The notes beneath the pieces are model-generated. The model saw only the letters and a list, made by a program, of their open reading frames with translations, was not told the DNA's origin and ran no database searches. A DNA stretch of 64,000 nt from Haloplanus litoreus. GTDB taxonomy: Archaea; Halobacteriota; Halobacteria; Halobacteriales; Haloferacaceae. A program made the translations under genes and the position numbers. The stretch lies in the NCBI RefSeq assembly GCF_042677945.1, contig NZ_JBHUDN010000006.1; one strand, 5' to 3'. Shown here in pieces: positions 52,609-61,344 of the stretch (positions are counted from its first letter, which is position 1; each line of letters begins with the position of its first letter).

Positions 52609-52758
52609 TCAGACCTCGTCGCCGCCGTGGAAGAGCGTCAGCTCCTCGGCCTCGTAGATGTTGATGAGTTCGGTGATGAGCTCGTCGTACTCCTCGTCTT
52701 CCTGCCGGAGTCCGTCGAGACGGTCGAGGGTCTCGTCGTCGAGGTGGATCTGGGGCAT
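52609..52758 (-). CDS. 49-residue haloarchaeal protein, paralogue B
   Basis: ATG at 52758 and TGA at 52609-52611 give 49 residues. It begins MPQIHLDDETLDRLDGLRQE and continues EYDELITELINIYEAEE, ending HGGDEV. It matches paralogue A (25462-25611) in length and in the pattern xLxDExLxRLDxxxxEDExYxELIxELIxxYExE. It starts 27 nt after the leuB stop, so it is probably the last gene of the ilv-leu operon. Role unknown; a small regulator or antitoxin-like fold is possible (inference). Confidence 0.82.
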   Translation of the reverse strand: MPQIHLDDETLDRLDGLRQEDEEYDELITELINIYEAEELTLFHGGDEV

Positions 52759-52785
52759 ACGTCCCACGAAGGGTGACGCGCCCTC

Positions 52786-53784
52786 TTAACTGTCGGGGAG
52801 GCGGTCGACGATGGCCGTCGCGAGTTCGTCGGTGGTCGCCGAGCCGCCCAAGTCGGGCGTCCGCGGCCCGTCCGCGAGCGTCGATTCGACGGCCGTCCGC
52901 ACGGCCGCGGCCGCCCCGTCGTAGTCGAGGAAGTCGAGCAACATCGCCGTCGAGAGCACCGTCGCCGCCGGATTGGCGACTCCCTCACCAGCGATGTCCG
53001 GCGCACAGCCGTGAACGGGTTCGAAGATGCCCCGCTCGGCGCCGACGTTGGCGCTCGGCAACAGGCCGAGGCCGCCGACCAGCCCGGCCGCCAGGTCCGA
53101 GAGCACGTCGCCGGCCAGGTTCGGGCAGACGATCACGTCGTACTCCGCGGGGTTCATCGCGAGGTGCGTCGCCATCGCGTCCATGTACTGGTCGTCGACC
53201 TCGACGCCACGGTCGGCCGCCACCTCCTCGATCGTGTCCACGAACAGGCCGTCGGTGACGCGCATCACGTTGTTCTTGTGCGCGACGGTGAAGCCGTCCG
53301 CGTCGGCGTCCGCGACGTAGTCGCAGGCGAACTCGCCGAGTCGACGGGACGCGGACCGAGTCACCAGCCGCGTCAGCGTCGAAACGTCCGCGGACAAGCG
53401 GTTCTCGATGCCCGCGTAGACGCCCTCGGTGTTCTCCCGGAGGATCACCAGATCCGTCTCCGGTTGGACGGCGTCGACCCCGGGGTACGTCCGCGCCGGG
53501 CGCACGTTGACGAAGGAGTCCACCGCGTCCCGGAGCGGGAGGATCACGTCCGCCGACGTCTCGCCGGTGGCGCCGAACAGCGTCGCGTCGGCGCTCGTGA
53601 CGGCGGCGAGTGTCTCCTCGGGCAACGGCTCTCCCGTCCGTTCGGCGACGGCGTCGCCCGCCTCGACGTGGACGAACTCGAAGTCGACGCCGTCGACGGC
53701 CTCCAGCACTCGCAGGGCCGCGGGGACGACTTCGTGTCCGATGCCGTCGCCCGGGATCACCGCGATGGTTTCGGCGTCGCTCAT
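52786..53784 (-). CDS. leuB: 3-isopropylmalate dehydrogenase
   Basis: A 332-residue isocitrate/isopropylmalate dehydrogenase. It begins MSDAETIAVIPGDGIGHEVVP, then ILRENTEGVYAGIENRLSAD (substrate loop), AHKNNVMRVTDGLF and CPNLAGDVLSDLAAGLVGGLG (Mg and NAD site). It converts 3-isopropylmalate to 2-oxoisocaproate, or 3-methylmalate to 2-oxobutyrate in the citramalate route. Its ATG lies within the leuD stop region (overlap 4 nt). Confidence 0.95.
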   Translation of the reverse strand: MSDAETIAVIPGDGIGHEVVPAALRVLEAVDGVDFEFVHVEAGDAVAERTGEPLPEETLAAVTSADATLFGATGETSADVILPLRDAVDSFVNVRPARTYPGVDAVQPETDLVILRENTEGVYAGIENRLSADVSTLTRLVTRSASRRLGEFACDYVADADADGFTVAHKNNVMRVTDGLFVDTIEEVAADRGVEVDDQYMDAMATHLAMNPAEYDVIVCPNLAGDVLSDLAAGLVGGLGLLPSANVGAERGIFEPVHGCAPDIAGEGVANPAATVLSTAMLLDFLDYDGAAAAVRTAVESTLADGPRTPDLGGSATTDELATAIVDRLPDS

Positions 53785-54416
53785 CGGGAGTCGACGTAGG
53801 GCAGGTCGGCCGCCGTCTCGTCGATGGCGTCCATGTTCGAGCGGAGCAGGGCGACCGTATCCCAGATACCCTGCACCAGCGCGCCACGCATCGCCTCGGC
53901 GATGTCGACGTCGACGGTCTTGCCGTCGTAGGTGACCGTCTCGTCGACTACGTCGAGTTCGATTCCGGCCTCGGGGTGCTCCTCGACGAAGGTCTGCAGT
54001 TCTTCGACCGTCTCCGCGTCGGTCGTCGCCGCCGGGATACCCAGCGACTTGCAGTTGTCGGCGAAGATTTCGGCGAAGGACTCGCCGACGATGCCCTCGA
54101 CGCCCCAGCGGGCGAGCGCCCGCGGTGCGTGCTCCCGGGAGGAGCCACAGCCGAAGTTGTCGTTGACGACCAGCAGGTTCGCGCCCCTGTACTCGTTGAA
54201 GGGGTGGTCGTTGAGTTCGCCGTCGTCGTCGCGTCGCGCGTCGTAGAAGGCGTACTCGTCCATCCCCTCCCAGGTCGTCGTCTTCAGGAAGCGTGCGGGG
54301 ATGATCTGGTCGGTGTCGATGTCGTCGCCACGGACGGGGACGCCGGTGCCCGCGACGCGACGCACCTTCATCTCCTCGACGCCGACGCCGTCGTCACCGG
54401 TGTCGGCGTCGCTCAT
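53781..54416 (-). CDS. leuD: isopropylmalate isomerase small subunit
   Basis: A 211-residue LeuD. It has VRGDDIDTDQIIPARFLKTT, the beta-barrel signature of aconitase-swivel subunits, and NDNFGCGSSREHAPRAL, which completes the active site with LeuC. The start at 54416 is an ATG that overlaps the leuC stop (ATGA). An Asp/Glu-rich N-terminal extension of about 18 residues precedes the conserved region. Works with LeuC in the cytoplasm. Confidence 0.97.
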   Translation of the reverse strand: MSDADTGDDGVGVEEMKVRRVAGTGVPVRGDDIDTDQIIPARFLKTTTWEGMDEYAFYDARRDDDGELNDHPFNEYRGANLLVVNDNFGCGSSREHAPRALARWGVEGIVGESFAEIFADNCKSLGIPAATTDAETVEELQTFVEEHPEAGIELDVVDETVTYDGKTVDVDIAEAMRGALVQGIWDTVALLRSNMDAIDETAADLPYVDSR

Positions 54417-55834
54417 GCGTCCACCTCCGTCAGGTCGCGCACGTCGGCGACTTCGCCCTCGACGGCCGCGGCGGCGACCATCGCCGGACTCATCAACACG
54501 GTCCGGCCGTCCTTGCTCCCCTGTCGACCCACGTAGTTGCGGTTCGACGAGGAGGCACACCGCTCGTCGCCCTCCAGGGAGTCGTCGTTCATTGCCAGAC
54601 ACATCGAACAGCCGGCTTCGCGCCAGTCGAATCCCGCCGCGCGAAAGACGTCGTCGACGCCCTCCGATTCGAGTTTCGACTTCACCGTCTGGGAGCCGGG
54701 GACCGCGAGCGCACGCACGTCGTCGTGGACCTCGCGGCCCTCGAGGACGGCGGCGGCCTCACGGAAGTCGCTCGCACGGCCGTTCGTACACGTGCCGAGG
54801 AAGGCCACGTCGATGGGGTAGCCCGCCATCCGTTCACCGGGGGTGACGCCCGTGTGCTCCTGGGCGAGGCGTGCCGCTTCGCGTTCGCCCTCGGGGAGGT
54901 CTGCGGGGGCCGGGACCGGATCGCCGATGCCGACGGCCTGACCGGGGTTCGTCCCCCAGGTGACCATCGGCTCCAAACTCCCTGCGTCGAGGTGGACCAC
55001 GTCGTCGTACTCGGCGTCCGCGTCGCTCGCGATGGACTCCCAGTACGCCTTGCGCTCCTCGAAAGCTTCGCCTTCGGGGGCGAACTCGCGGCCCTGAAGG
55101 AACTCGTAGGTGGTCTCGTCGGGGTTGATGTAGCCCGCGCGAGCGCCACCCTCGATGGACATGTTACACACCGCGAGGCGCTCCTCCATGGAGAGGTCCT
55201 CGACCGCCTCTCCGCCGTACTCGTAGACGTAGCCGACGCCGCCGTCGACGCCGAGTTCGGCGATGATCTTCAGGATGAGGTCCTTCGAGTGGACGCCCGG
55301 GCCGAGGGTCCCGTCGACCTCGATCCGTCGAACGTCGGCCTTGTCGGCGGCGACACACTGTGAGGCGAGCACGTCGCGCACCTGACTCGTGCCGATACCG
55401 AACGCGATGGCACCGAAGGCGCCGTGGGTGGCGGTGTGTGAGTCGCCACAGACGACGGTCATCCCCGGCTGGGTCAGACCCAGTTCGGGCGCGACGACGT
55501 GCGTGATTCCCTGTTTGTCCGACTCCAGCCCGTAGAACTGGATGCCCGTCTCCGACGTGTTGCGCTCCAGCGCCGTGAGCATCCCCTCCGCGGACTCGTC
55601 GGCCAGCGGGCGCTCTCGTCCCTCCGGCCGGGTCGGCACGATGTGGTCCACCGTGGCGACGTTTCGCTCGGGGTAGGGCACCTCGATGCCCCGCTCCCGC
55701 AGTTCGGAGAACGGCTGGGGGCTGGTCACCTCGTGGATGAGGTGCAGGCCGATGAACAGTTGGTCCTGTCCGTTCGGTAGGTCGGCGACCTTGTGTCGGT
55801 CCCACACCTTGTCGTAGAGCGTGCCCTCACTCAT
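54413..55834 (-). CDS. leuC: isopropylmalate isomerase large subunit
   Basis: A 473-residue LeuC. It has LIHEVTSPQPFSELR, GDSHTATHGAFGAIAFGIGTS, and the 4Fe-4S Cys set in FLGTCTNGRASDFREAA and EAGCSMCLAMNDD. The order and length are normal. The complex with LeuD isomerises 2-isopropylmalate or citramalate via its Fe-S cluster. The ATG at 55834 overlaps the end of the 81-residue gene by 8 nt. Confidence 0.97.
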   Translation of the reverse strand: MSEGTLYDKVWDRHKVADLPNGQDQLFIGLHLIHEVTSPQPFSELRERGIEVPYPERNVATVDHIVPTRPEGRERPLADESAEGMLTALERNTSETGIQFYGLESDKQGITHVVAPELGLTQPGMTVVCGDSHTATHGAFGAIAFGIGTSQVRDVLASQCVAADKADVRRIEVDGTLGPGVHSKDLILKIIAELGVDGGVGYVYEYGGEAVEDLSMEERLAVCNMSIEGGARAGYINPDETTYEFLQGREFAPEGEAFEERKAYWESIASDADAEYDDVVHLDAGSLEPMVTWGTNPGQAVGIGDPVPAPADLPEGEREAARLAQEHTGVTPGERMAGYPIDVAFLGTCTNGRASDFREAAAVLEGREVHDDVRALAVPGSQTVKSKLESEGVDDVFRAAGFDWREAGCSMCLAMNDDSLEGDERCASSSNRNYVGRQGSKDGRTVLMSPAMVAAAAVEGEVADVRDLTEVDA

Positions 55835-56072
55835 CGTTCTCGTCGTCCGCGTCCCGGTCCGCAGCCTCCTCACCGCGGGACCAGACATCGTTCGTTCCCT
55901 CGCCGTGTGGCGGCGTGTGCGAGACGTCGCGCATGCGGGCGGCCGGCTCCTCGTCGCCGGCGCCGTCGGTGACGGCTCGTCGGCCGTCGTTCGGGCCGCG
56001 ACGGTACGTCTCGGCGAGCGCGTCGTCCGCGTCCGAATGGGTGTGATCCACCGCGTCCATCCGGTCAGTCAT
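55827..56072 (-). CDS. 81-residue acidic protein between ilvC and leuC
   Basis: A short hydrophilic protein (MTDRMDAVDHTHSDADD at the start, then ETYRRGPNDGRRA, and VSHTPPHGEGTNDVWSRGEE near the end). It overlaps ilvC by 8 nt at its start and leuC by 8 nt at its end, so it is surely translated within the operon. The HTPPHGEGTNDVW stretch looks like a conserved motif with a His-Gly pattern. No catalytic family is recognised. It may help assemble or regulate one of the neighbouring enzymes (inference). Confidence 0.8.
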   Translation of the reverse strand: MTDRMDAVDHTHSDADDALAETYRRGPNDGRRAVTDGAGDEEPAARMRDVSHTPPHGEGTNDVWSRGEEAADRDADDENDE

Positions 56073-57108
56073 CGGCCGGAGCCTCTGCCTCCTCCGGGGC
56101 CTCCTCGTCGGCCCAGGAGAACAGCGCGCGCAGTCGAGCGCCGACCTCCTCGATGTCGTGGTTCTTGTCGGCCTGGCGAAGCTGGGTGTAGCTCGGGCGA
56201 CCGGCCTGGTTCTCGAGGATCCAGTCACGAGCGAACTCGCCGTTCTGGACCGCTTCAAGCGCCTCGTCCATGTTCTCGCGGACGCCCTCGCCGACGATTT
56301 CGGGGCCGACCTCCAGGCCGCCGTACTCGGCGGTGTCGGACACGGAGTCCCACATCTCGGCCATCCCGCCCTCGTACATCAGGTCGACGATCAGCTTCAT
56401 CTCGTTGAGACACTCGAAGTAGGCCATCTCCGGGCTGTAGCCCGCGTCGACCAGGGTCTCGTAGCCGTGTTTGATGAGCGACGTGATGCCGCCACAGAGG
56501 ACGGCCTGCTCGCCGAACAGGTCCGTCTCGACCTCCTCCTGAAACGTCGTCTCGACGACGCCCGCGCGGGTGCAGCCGATGGCCTGCGCGTAGGCCAGCG
56601 CCTCCTCTTTCGCCTCGTCCGTCGTGTTCTGGTACACCGCGAGCAGGGCCGGCGTGCCCGTGTCCTCGACGTAGTTACGTCGCAGGAGATGTCCCGGCGT
56701 CTTCGGGGCGATCATCGTCACGTCGACGCCCTCTGGGGGCTGGATCTGGTTGTAGTGGATGTTGAAGCCGTGGGCGAACTGGAGGGTGTCGCCGGCCTCC
56801 AAGCCGTCGCTGATGGCCTCGAACACCGCCGGCTGGACGGTGTCGGGGACGAGCATCGAGACGACATCCGCCTCGGCGGCGGCGTCGTCCGGCGTCGCCA
56901 CGCGCAGGCCGTCGTTCTCGGCCTGGGTCCACGAATCGGAGGACTTCCGAAGGCCGACGACCACGTCGACCCCGCTGTCGGCGAGGTTCTGTGCGTGGGC
57001 GTGCCCCTGACTGCCGTAGCCGAGAACGGCCACGGTCTTGTCGGCGATTGCGTCGCGGTTCGCGTCGTCGTCGTAGTATACCGGTGTGGTGAATTCGCTT
57101 TTGCTCAT
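56065..57108 (-). CDS. ilvC: ketol-acid reductoisomerase
   Basis: A 347-residue class I KARI. The NADPH loop is VAVLGYGSQGHAHAQNLADSG, then IAPKTPGHLLR, and the C-terminal knotted domain carries GGITSLIKHGYETLVDAGYSPEMAYFE (quoted in part) with Mg-binding Asp and Glu. It converts acetolactate or acetohydroxybutyrate to the dihydroxy acid. The acidic tail (EEAPEEAEAPADD) is haloarchaeal. It starts 2 nt after ilvN. Confidence 0.98.
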   Translation of the reverse strand: MSKSEFTTPVYYDDDANRDAIADKTVAVLGYGSQGHAHAQNLADSGVDVVVGLRKSSDSWTQAENDGLRVATPDDAAAEADVVSMLVPDTVQPAVFEAISDGLEAGDTLQFAHGFNIHYNQIQPPEGVDVTMIAPKTPGHLLRRNYVEDTGTPALLAVYQNTTDEAKEEALAYAQAIGCTRAGVVETTFQEEVETDLFGEQAVLCGGITSLIKHGYETLVDAGYSPEMAYFECLNEMKLIVDLMYEGGMAEMWDSVSDTAEYGGLEVGPEIVGEGVRENMDEALEAVQNGEFARDWILENQAGRPSYTQLRQADKNHDIEEVGARLRALFSWADEEAPEEAEAPADD

Positions 57109-57110
57109 GG

Positions 57111-57701
57111 TTATGTCGTCTTTCGCGTGCCGCGTTCGAGCGCTGCGGTGCCGGTTCGGACGATTTCGTGAATGCCGAACCGCCCGAACGTCTCGACGGC
57201 GGCGTCGATTTTCTGCTCGCTGCCCGTGATTTCGACCGTCACCGACTCCTGGGAGACGTCGACGGTCTTGCCGTCGTACATCTCCGCCACCGCGCCCACC
57301 TGATCGGGCGCGCTCCCGTCCACTTTGATCAGCGCGAGTTCCCGACGGATGGCCTCGGATTCGAGTTCGGCCACGGCGATGACCGGGACGAGCTTCTGCA
57401 GTTGTTTTTTGGCCTGTTCGATTCCCGGTTCGGGCTCCTCGATTTCGAGGGTGATCCGCGCCCGATCCTGATCCGTGGTCGGACCCACAGTCAGGCTTTC
57501 GATGTTGAACTGGCGCCGCCGGAACAGTCCGGAGATGTTCGCCAGCACGCCGGGTTCGTGTTTCACGAGCGCCGAGAGGACCGCCCGACGGGAGTCGGGC
57601 TCCGCCTCGACCTCGGGGTCGATCCGGATTCCCTGCGAGTTACGCCGACCCTCCGGCGAGGGTCGCTCCTCCGGGGCCGGTCCGTCCAGCCCACCGCTCA
57701 T
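57111..57701 (-). CDS. ilvN: acetolactate synthase, small regulatory subunit
   Basis: A 196-residue IlvN. The ACT domain reads LSALVKHEPGVLANISGLFRRRQFNIESL (quoted in part), with a second regulatory half (LALIKVDGS and VTVEITGSEQKIDA). The first 38 residues are an acidic/proline-rich extension not needed for the fold. It gives feedback control by valine or leucine. The ATG at 57701 overlaps the ilvB stop by 4 nt. Confidence 0.95.
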   Translation of the reverse strand: MSGGLDGPAPEERPSPEGRRNSQGIRIDPEVEAEPDSRRAVLSALVKHEPGVLANISGLFRRRQFNIESLTVGPTTDQDRARITLEIEEPEPGIEQAKKQLQKLVPVIAVAELESEAIRRELALIKVDGSAPDQVGAVAEMYDGKTVDVSQESVTVEITGSEQKIDAAVETFGRFGIHEIVRTGTAALERGTRKTT

Positions 57702-59557
57702 AGTTGCTCCTCCGAGAGGGCGAACTTGTCGTTGGCACCGCCGCTCGGCACCATCGGATAGACGTTCTCCGCGGGGTCGATGTGGAAGTCGACCACCGAC
57801 GGACCGTCGTAGTCGAGGGCCTCTTCGATGGCGTCGGCCACCTCGTCGTAGTCGTCGACGCGCCACCCGCGGGCGCCGAAGGCCTCCGCGAGCTTGTCGA
57901 ACTCCGGGATCCAGCTGTAGCCGGCGGCCATGTGTCGCCCTTCGAAGAAGGCGTCCTGCCACTGGCGAACCATCCCGATGTACTCGTTGTTCAGGATGGC
58001 GACGGTGATGTCGAGGTCCTCGCGCACCGCGACCGACAGCTCCTGGACCGTCATCAGGAAGGAGCCGTCGCCGTCGATGCAGACGACTTCCTCGTCGTCG
58101 GCGGCCAGTCGGGCGCCGATGGCCGCGGGGAGACCGTAGCCCATCGTCCCCAGTCCGTGTGAGGAGATCCACTTGCGCGGCTCACGGAACGTCCAGTACT
58201 GGGACGCCCACATCTGGTGCTGGCCGACGCCCGAAGTGACGATTGCCTCGTCGCTCGTGGCCTCGTCCAGCGCTTCGACGACGAACTGCGGCTTGAGGGG
58301 TTCGTCGTCCGGCGCCGCGTAGTCCATCGGGTACTCCGCCTTCCACGTCCCACACTGCTCGCGCCACTCGTCGGCGTCGGGGGCCGTCGTCACCGCGTCG
58401 TGCAGTTGTTCGAGGACGCGCCCCGCGTCGCCGATCAACGGGTAGTCCGCGTGGATGTTCTTGCTGATCTCCGCGGGATCGATGTCGACGTGAACGACCT
58501 CCGCACTCGGGGCGAACGTGTCGATGCCGCCGGTGAGGCGGTCGTCGAACCGAGTGCCGACGGCGATCAACAGGTCCGTGTGGGTAATCGCCATGTTGGC
58601 GTAGCCGGTACCGTGCATGCCCGCCCACGACAGACAGAGGTCGTGGTCCTCGGGCATCGTCCCGATGCCGGGCATGGTGGTCACGACCGGGATGTCGTAC
58701 GCCGTCGCGAACGCCCGCGCCTCCTCGCTGGCGTCGGCCTTCACGACGCCGCCGCCGAACAGGAGCAGCGGCCGGTCGGCGGCTTCGATGGCGCTCGCCG
58801 CCGCCTCGACGGCGTCGTCGTCGGCCTCGTCTTGGGGCGTGTACGTCTCGGGCGTCTGTGGCGGACCGGGTTCGCGGTCCGTCTCGTCGTTGGTCACGTC
58901 CTTCGGGAGGTCGACGAGCGTCGGTCCCGGTCGACCGCTACTCGCGAGTGCAACCGCCTCGCCGACGGTGTCCCCGACGGCGTCCGGGTCGGTCGCGAAG
59001 TAGTTCGTCTTCGTCACGGGTTCGGTCATGCCCGTCGNNNNNNNNNNNNNNNNNNNNNNNNNNNNNNNNNNNNNNNNNNNNNNNNNNNNNNNNNNNNNNN
59101 NNNNNTTGTTCTTCGTGATTGGGGCGGTGATGCCCGTGGTGTCCGTCTCCTGGAAGGCGTCGCTGCCGACCATGTCCTGGGGCACTTGGCCGGTCAACGC
59201 CACCACCGCGTCGGAGTCCATGTTGGCGTCGGCGATGCCCGTCACGAGGTTGGTCGCGCCGGGACCCGACGTGGCCAGGCAGACGCCCGGGCGCCCCGAC
59301 ACCACGTTGTAGGCGTCGGCGGCGTGGGCTGCACCCTGTTCGTGGGCCATCATCACGTGATCGATGTCCGAGCCCCAGAGGGCGTCGTACACCGGCATGA
59401 TCGCGCCGCCCTGCACGCCGAACATGGTTTCGATGCCGGCGTTCTCGAGGGCGCGCACGGTTGACGTGGCGCCGGACGTGACTGTCGTCGGCGTCGCGTC
59501 GCTCGCGTCGTCGGTCGACTCCTCCGCCTCCCGCTGTGTGGTCGTTCGTTCGCTCAT
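57698..59557 (-). CDS. ilvB: acetolactate synthase, large catalytic subunit
   Basis: About 619 residues as assembled. The ThDP-binding part has MFGVQGGAIMPVYDALWG and HEQGAAHAADAYNVVSGRPG, the C-terminal ThDP motif is VVCIDGDGSFLMTVQELSVA with NNEYIGMVRQWQ. It condenses pyruvate (and 2-oxobutyrate) to acetolactate. A 68-base gap (59038-59105) interrupts it, and sequence on the two sides is a near repeat (TGITAPITK and TGMTEPVTK), so the length is probably too long by about 20-30 residues. First gene of the ilvBNC-leuCDB run. Confidence 0.95.
   Translation of the reverse strand: MSERTTTQREAEESTDDASDATPTTVTSGATSTVRALENAGIETMFGVQGGAIMPVYDALWGSDIDHVMMAHEQGAAHAADAYNVVSGRPGVCLATSGPGATNLVTGIADANMDSDAVVALTGQVPQDMVGSDAFQETDTTGITAPITKNXXXXXXXXXXXXXXXXXXXXXXXXTGMTEPVTKTNYFATDPDAVGDTVGEAVALASSGRPGPTLVDLPKDVTNDETDREPGPPQTPETYTPQDEADDDAVEAAASAIEAADRPLLLFGGGVVKADASEEARAFATAYDIPVVTTMPGIGTMPEDHDLCLSWAGMHGTGYANMAITHTDLLIAVGTRFDDRLTGGIDTFAPSAEVVHVDIDPAEISKNIHADYPLIGDAGRVLEQLHDAVTTAPDADEWREQCGTWKAEYPMDYAAPDDEPLKPQFVVEALDEATSDEAIVTSGVGQHQMWASQYWTFREPRKWISSHGLGTMGYGLPAAIGARLAADDEEVVCIDGDGSFLMTVQELSVAVREDLDITVAILNNEYIGMVRQWQDAFFEGRHMAAGYSWIPEFDKLAEAFGARGWRVDDYDEVADAIEEALDYDGPSVVDFHIDPAENVYPMVPSGGANDKFALSEEQL
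59038..59105. other. assembly gap (68 N) flanked by near-duplicate sequence
   Basis: Within ilvB; see the finding on duplicated flanks. Confidence 0.97.
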
Positions 59558-59893
59558 GGTCCTGTGTCGGTCGGTCGGTAGCGATACCTCAGTCGCTGTC
59601 GGTGTGTGTGGGTCATAGTCGAGTGGCCGTTTGACTCCCTGCGTACGGTACGTGCGTCGGAGAGGATGGATGATGAGGGGCTATACAGCCCCTACAATGG
59701 GTCCGAGCGGACCGCCGACTCCGCGCTGGCGACCCCTCGTGGGGCCGGCGCTCGCGGCCTGGCTGCGGTCGTCGTCGAACCCTCGCATCGTATCCGTTCG
59801 ATCCCGCTCCGAGCGTATAACTGTTTCCGTCGCGGTCGGCCGGTGAGGGAGCCACCCGCCGCTCCACGGGGGGAGCGAGCGGGGGACCGGCCA
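59558..59893. other. leader region of the ilv-leu operon and end of leuA
   Basis: A 336-nt space between leuA and ilvB (both minus). No gene is evident. Candidate TATA elements on the minus strand are GTTATACGC (about 59813-59821) and CTGTATAGC (about 59680-59689), each with a long leader to the ilvB ATG. A C/G-rich dyad near 59845-59880 could be the leuA terminator. I see no recognisable attenuator. Confidence 0.5.
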
Positions 59894-61115
59894 TCAGGCG
59901 CGGACCTCCTCTTCGCGCGTGACGTTCTCCTCGCGGGCGAACCGCCGGAGATCCGCCATCGTGACGCGCTGTTTGTCCGCACCGTAATCCTTGACTAGCC
60001 GCGTGACTGCCCGGACCTCCGCGTCGGTCGGCGCGTAGCCGATCTCCTCAAGGCGTTTGCGCACCGAGTGGGTCCCCGTGTGCTTTCCCAGCACGAACTC
60101 CCGGGTCGCACCCACCATCTGGGGAGTCATCACGCCGGGCTCGAACGTATCCGAGTTCTCGATGACGCCCGCAGCGTGGATTCCGCTCTCGTGGGAGAAC
60201 GCGTTCCGTCCCACGACGGGCTTGTTCGGCGGGTTGGGGATGTCGCTGTACTCCTCGACCATCCGGGACAGCTCCGTGATCCGGGTGGTGTCGATACCCG
60301 TGTCGACGTCGTACAGCGCCTCGGAGGCCATCACGACCTCCTCGAAGGCGGCGTTACCGGCGCGTTCACCGATGCCGTTGACCGATACCTGTGCCTGTGC
60401 GGCGCCGGCCTCGAACCCGGCGATGGCGTTCGCCGTCGCCAGACCGAAGTCGTCGTGTGCGTGCACGTCGACCCGCGCGTCGGTGTTCTCACGGACCATC
60501 CGCACCAGATCCATGAAGCGGGTGGGCGTCGCCACCCCGCACGTGTCCGGAATGTTGATCCAGTCGGTCCCCGCCTCGCTGACCGCCTCGACCATCTCGA
60601 CGAGGAAGTCGTCGTCGGTCCGGGTGGCGTCCATCGGCGAGAACATACACTCCACACCCGCCTCCTTCACGCGTTCGACGCAGGCGACCGCGCGGTCGAC
60701 TGCCTCCTCGCGCGAGGCGTGCATGGAGTCCTGCAACTGCACGTCGCTCGTACTCACGAAGACGTGGATCAGTTCCACGCCCGATTCGATTGCCGCCTCG
60801 ACGTCCTTGTCGACGACGCGGGCGAGGCCACACACCGTGGTGTCGGTGGCGTTCGAGATGTCTCGAACCGCCTCGAACTCCGCGTCCGAGTTGACCGGGA
60901 ACCCCGCCTCGATGACGTGGGTGCCCATATCGTCGAGTACTTCGGCGATGTCTCGCTTCTCGTCGTAACTGAACGACGTGCGTGGCGACTGCTCACCGTC
61001 TCGTAGCGTCGTGTCGAAAATTCGTACACCGTCTATTTCACCAGTGCGGGCCAACGTGCCCTGGAAGAACTCGATCCGCCGGGGTATCCGACGAATCCTC
61101 CATGTCGTTAGACAT
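59894..61115 (-). CDS. leuA: 2-isopropylmalate synthase / (R)-citramalate synthase, apparent 5' frameshift
   Basis: A HMGL-type TIM-barrel enzyme with VRIFDTTLRDGEQSPRTSFS near the start, VHAHDDFGLATANAIAGFEA, NGIGERAGNAAFEEVV and HESGIHAAGV. It ends after about 390 residues without the long C-terminal allosteric domain of bacterial LeuA, fitting the short haloarchaeal type that may act as citramalate synthase. A minus-strand TATA box (61141-61150) puts the transcript start near 61115, where an ATG begins MSNDMEDSSDTPADR, but this is in another frame from EFFQGTLAR; a base loss near 61072 would join them. Without that, translation would need a TTG at 61054. Confidence 0.85.
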
Positions 61116-61140
61116 TGTATCCTACCAGAGTACACGCCCA

Positions 61141-61150
61141 ATATATAAAC
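61141..61150 (-). promoter_or_regulatory. TATA box for leuA
   Basis: Minus-strand GTTTATATAT, about 26-35 nt before the ATG at 61115. This fixes the likely start of the leuA transcript. Confidence 0.65.
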
Positions 61151-61344
61151 CTGTCCCTGTCCGTCGCGTCGTCAGCCCGCTGATCGATTCGGCCGCTTCC
61201 CGCTGCTGTCCGGCAATTCGATCCTCTCGGTGGTCGGAGAGGACGCCGACCGTCGGGGTGCCCGCGGGCGATTCGACGTTGCGGCGGGAGGCCGGCGCAC
61301 ACGTTCGGGGAAACCTTCTGGCCGACGCGGGGCGACGCTCCGCC

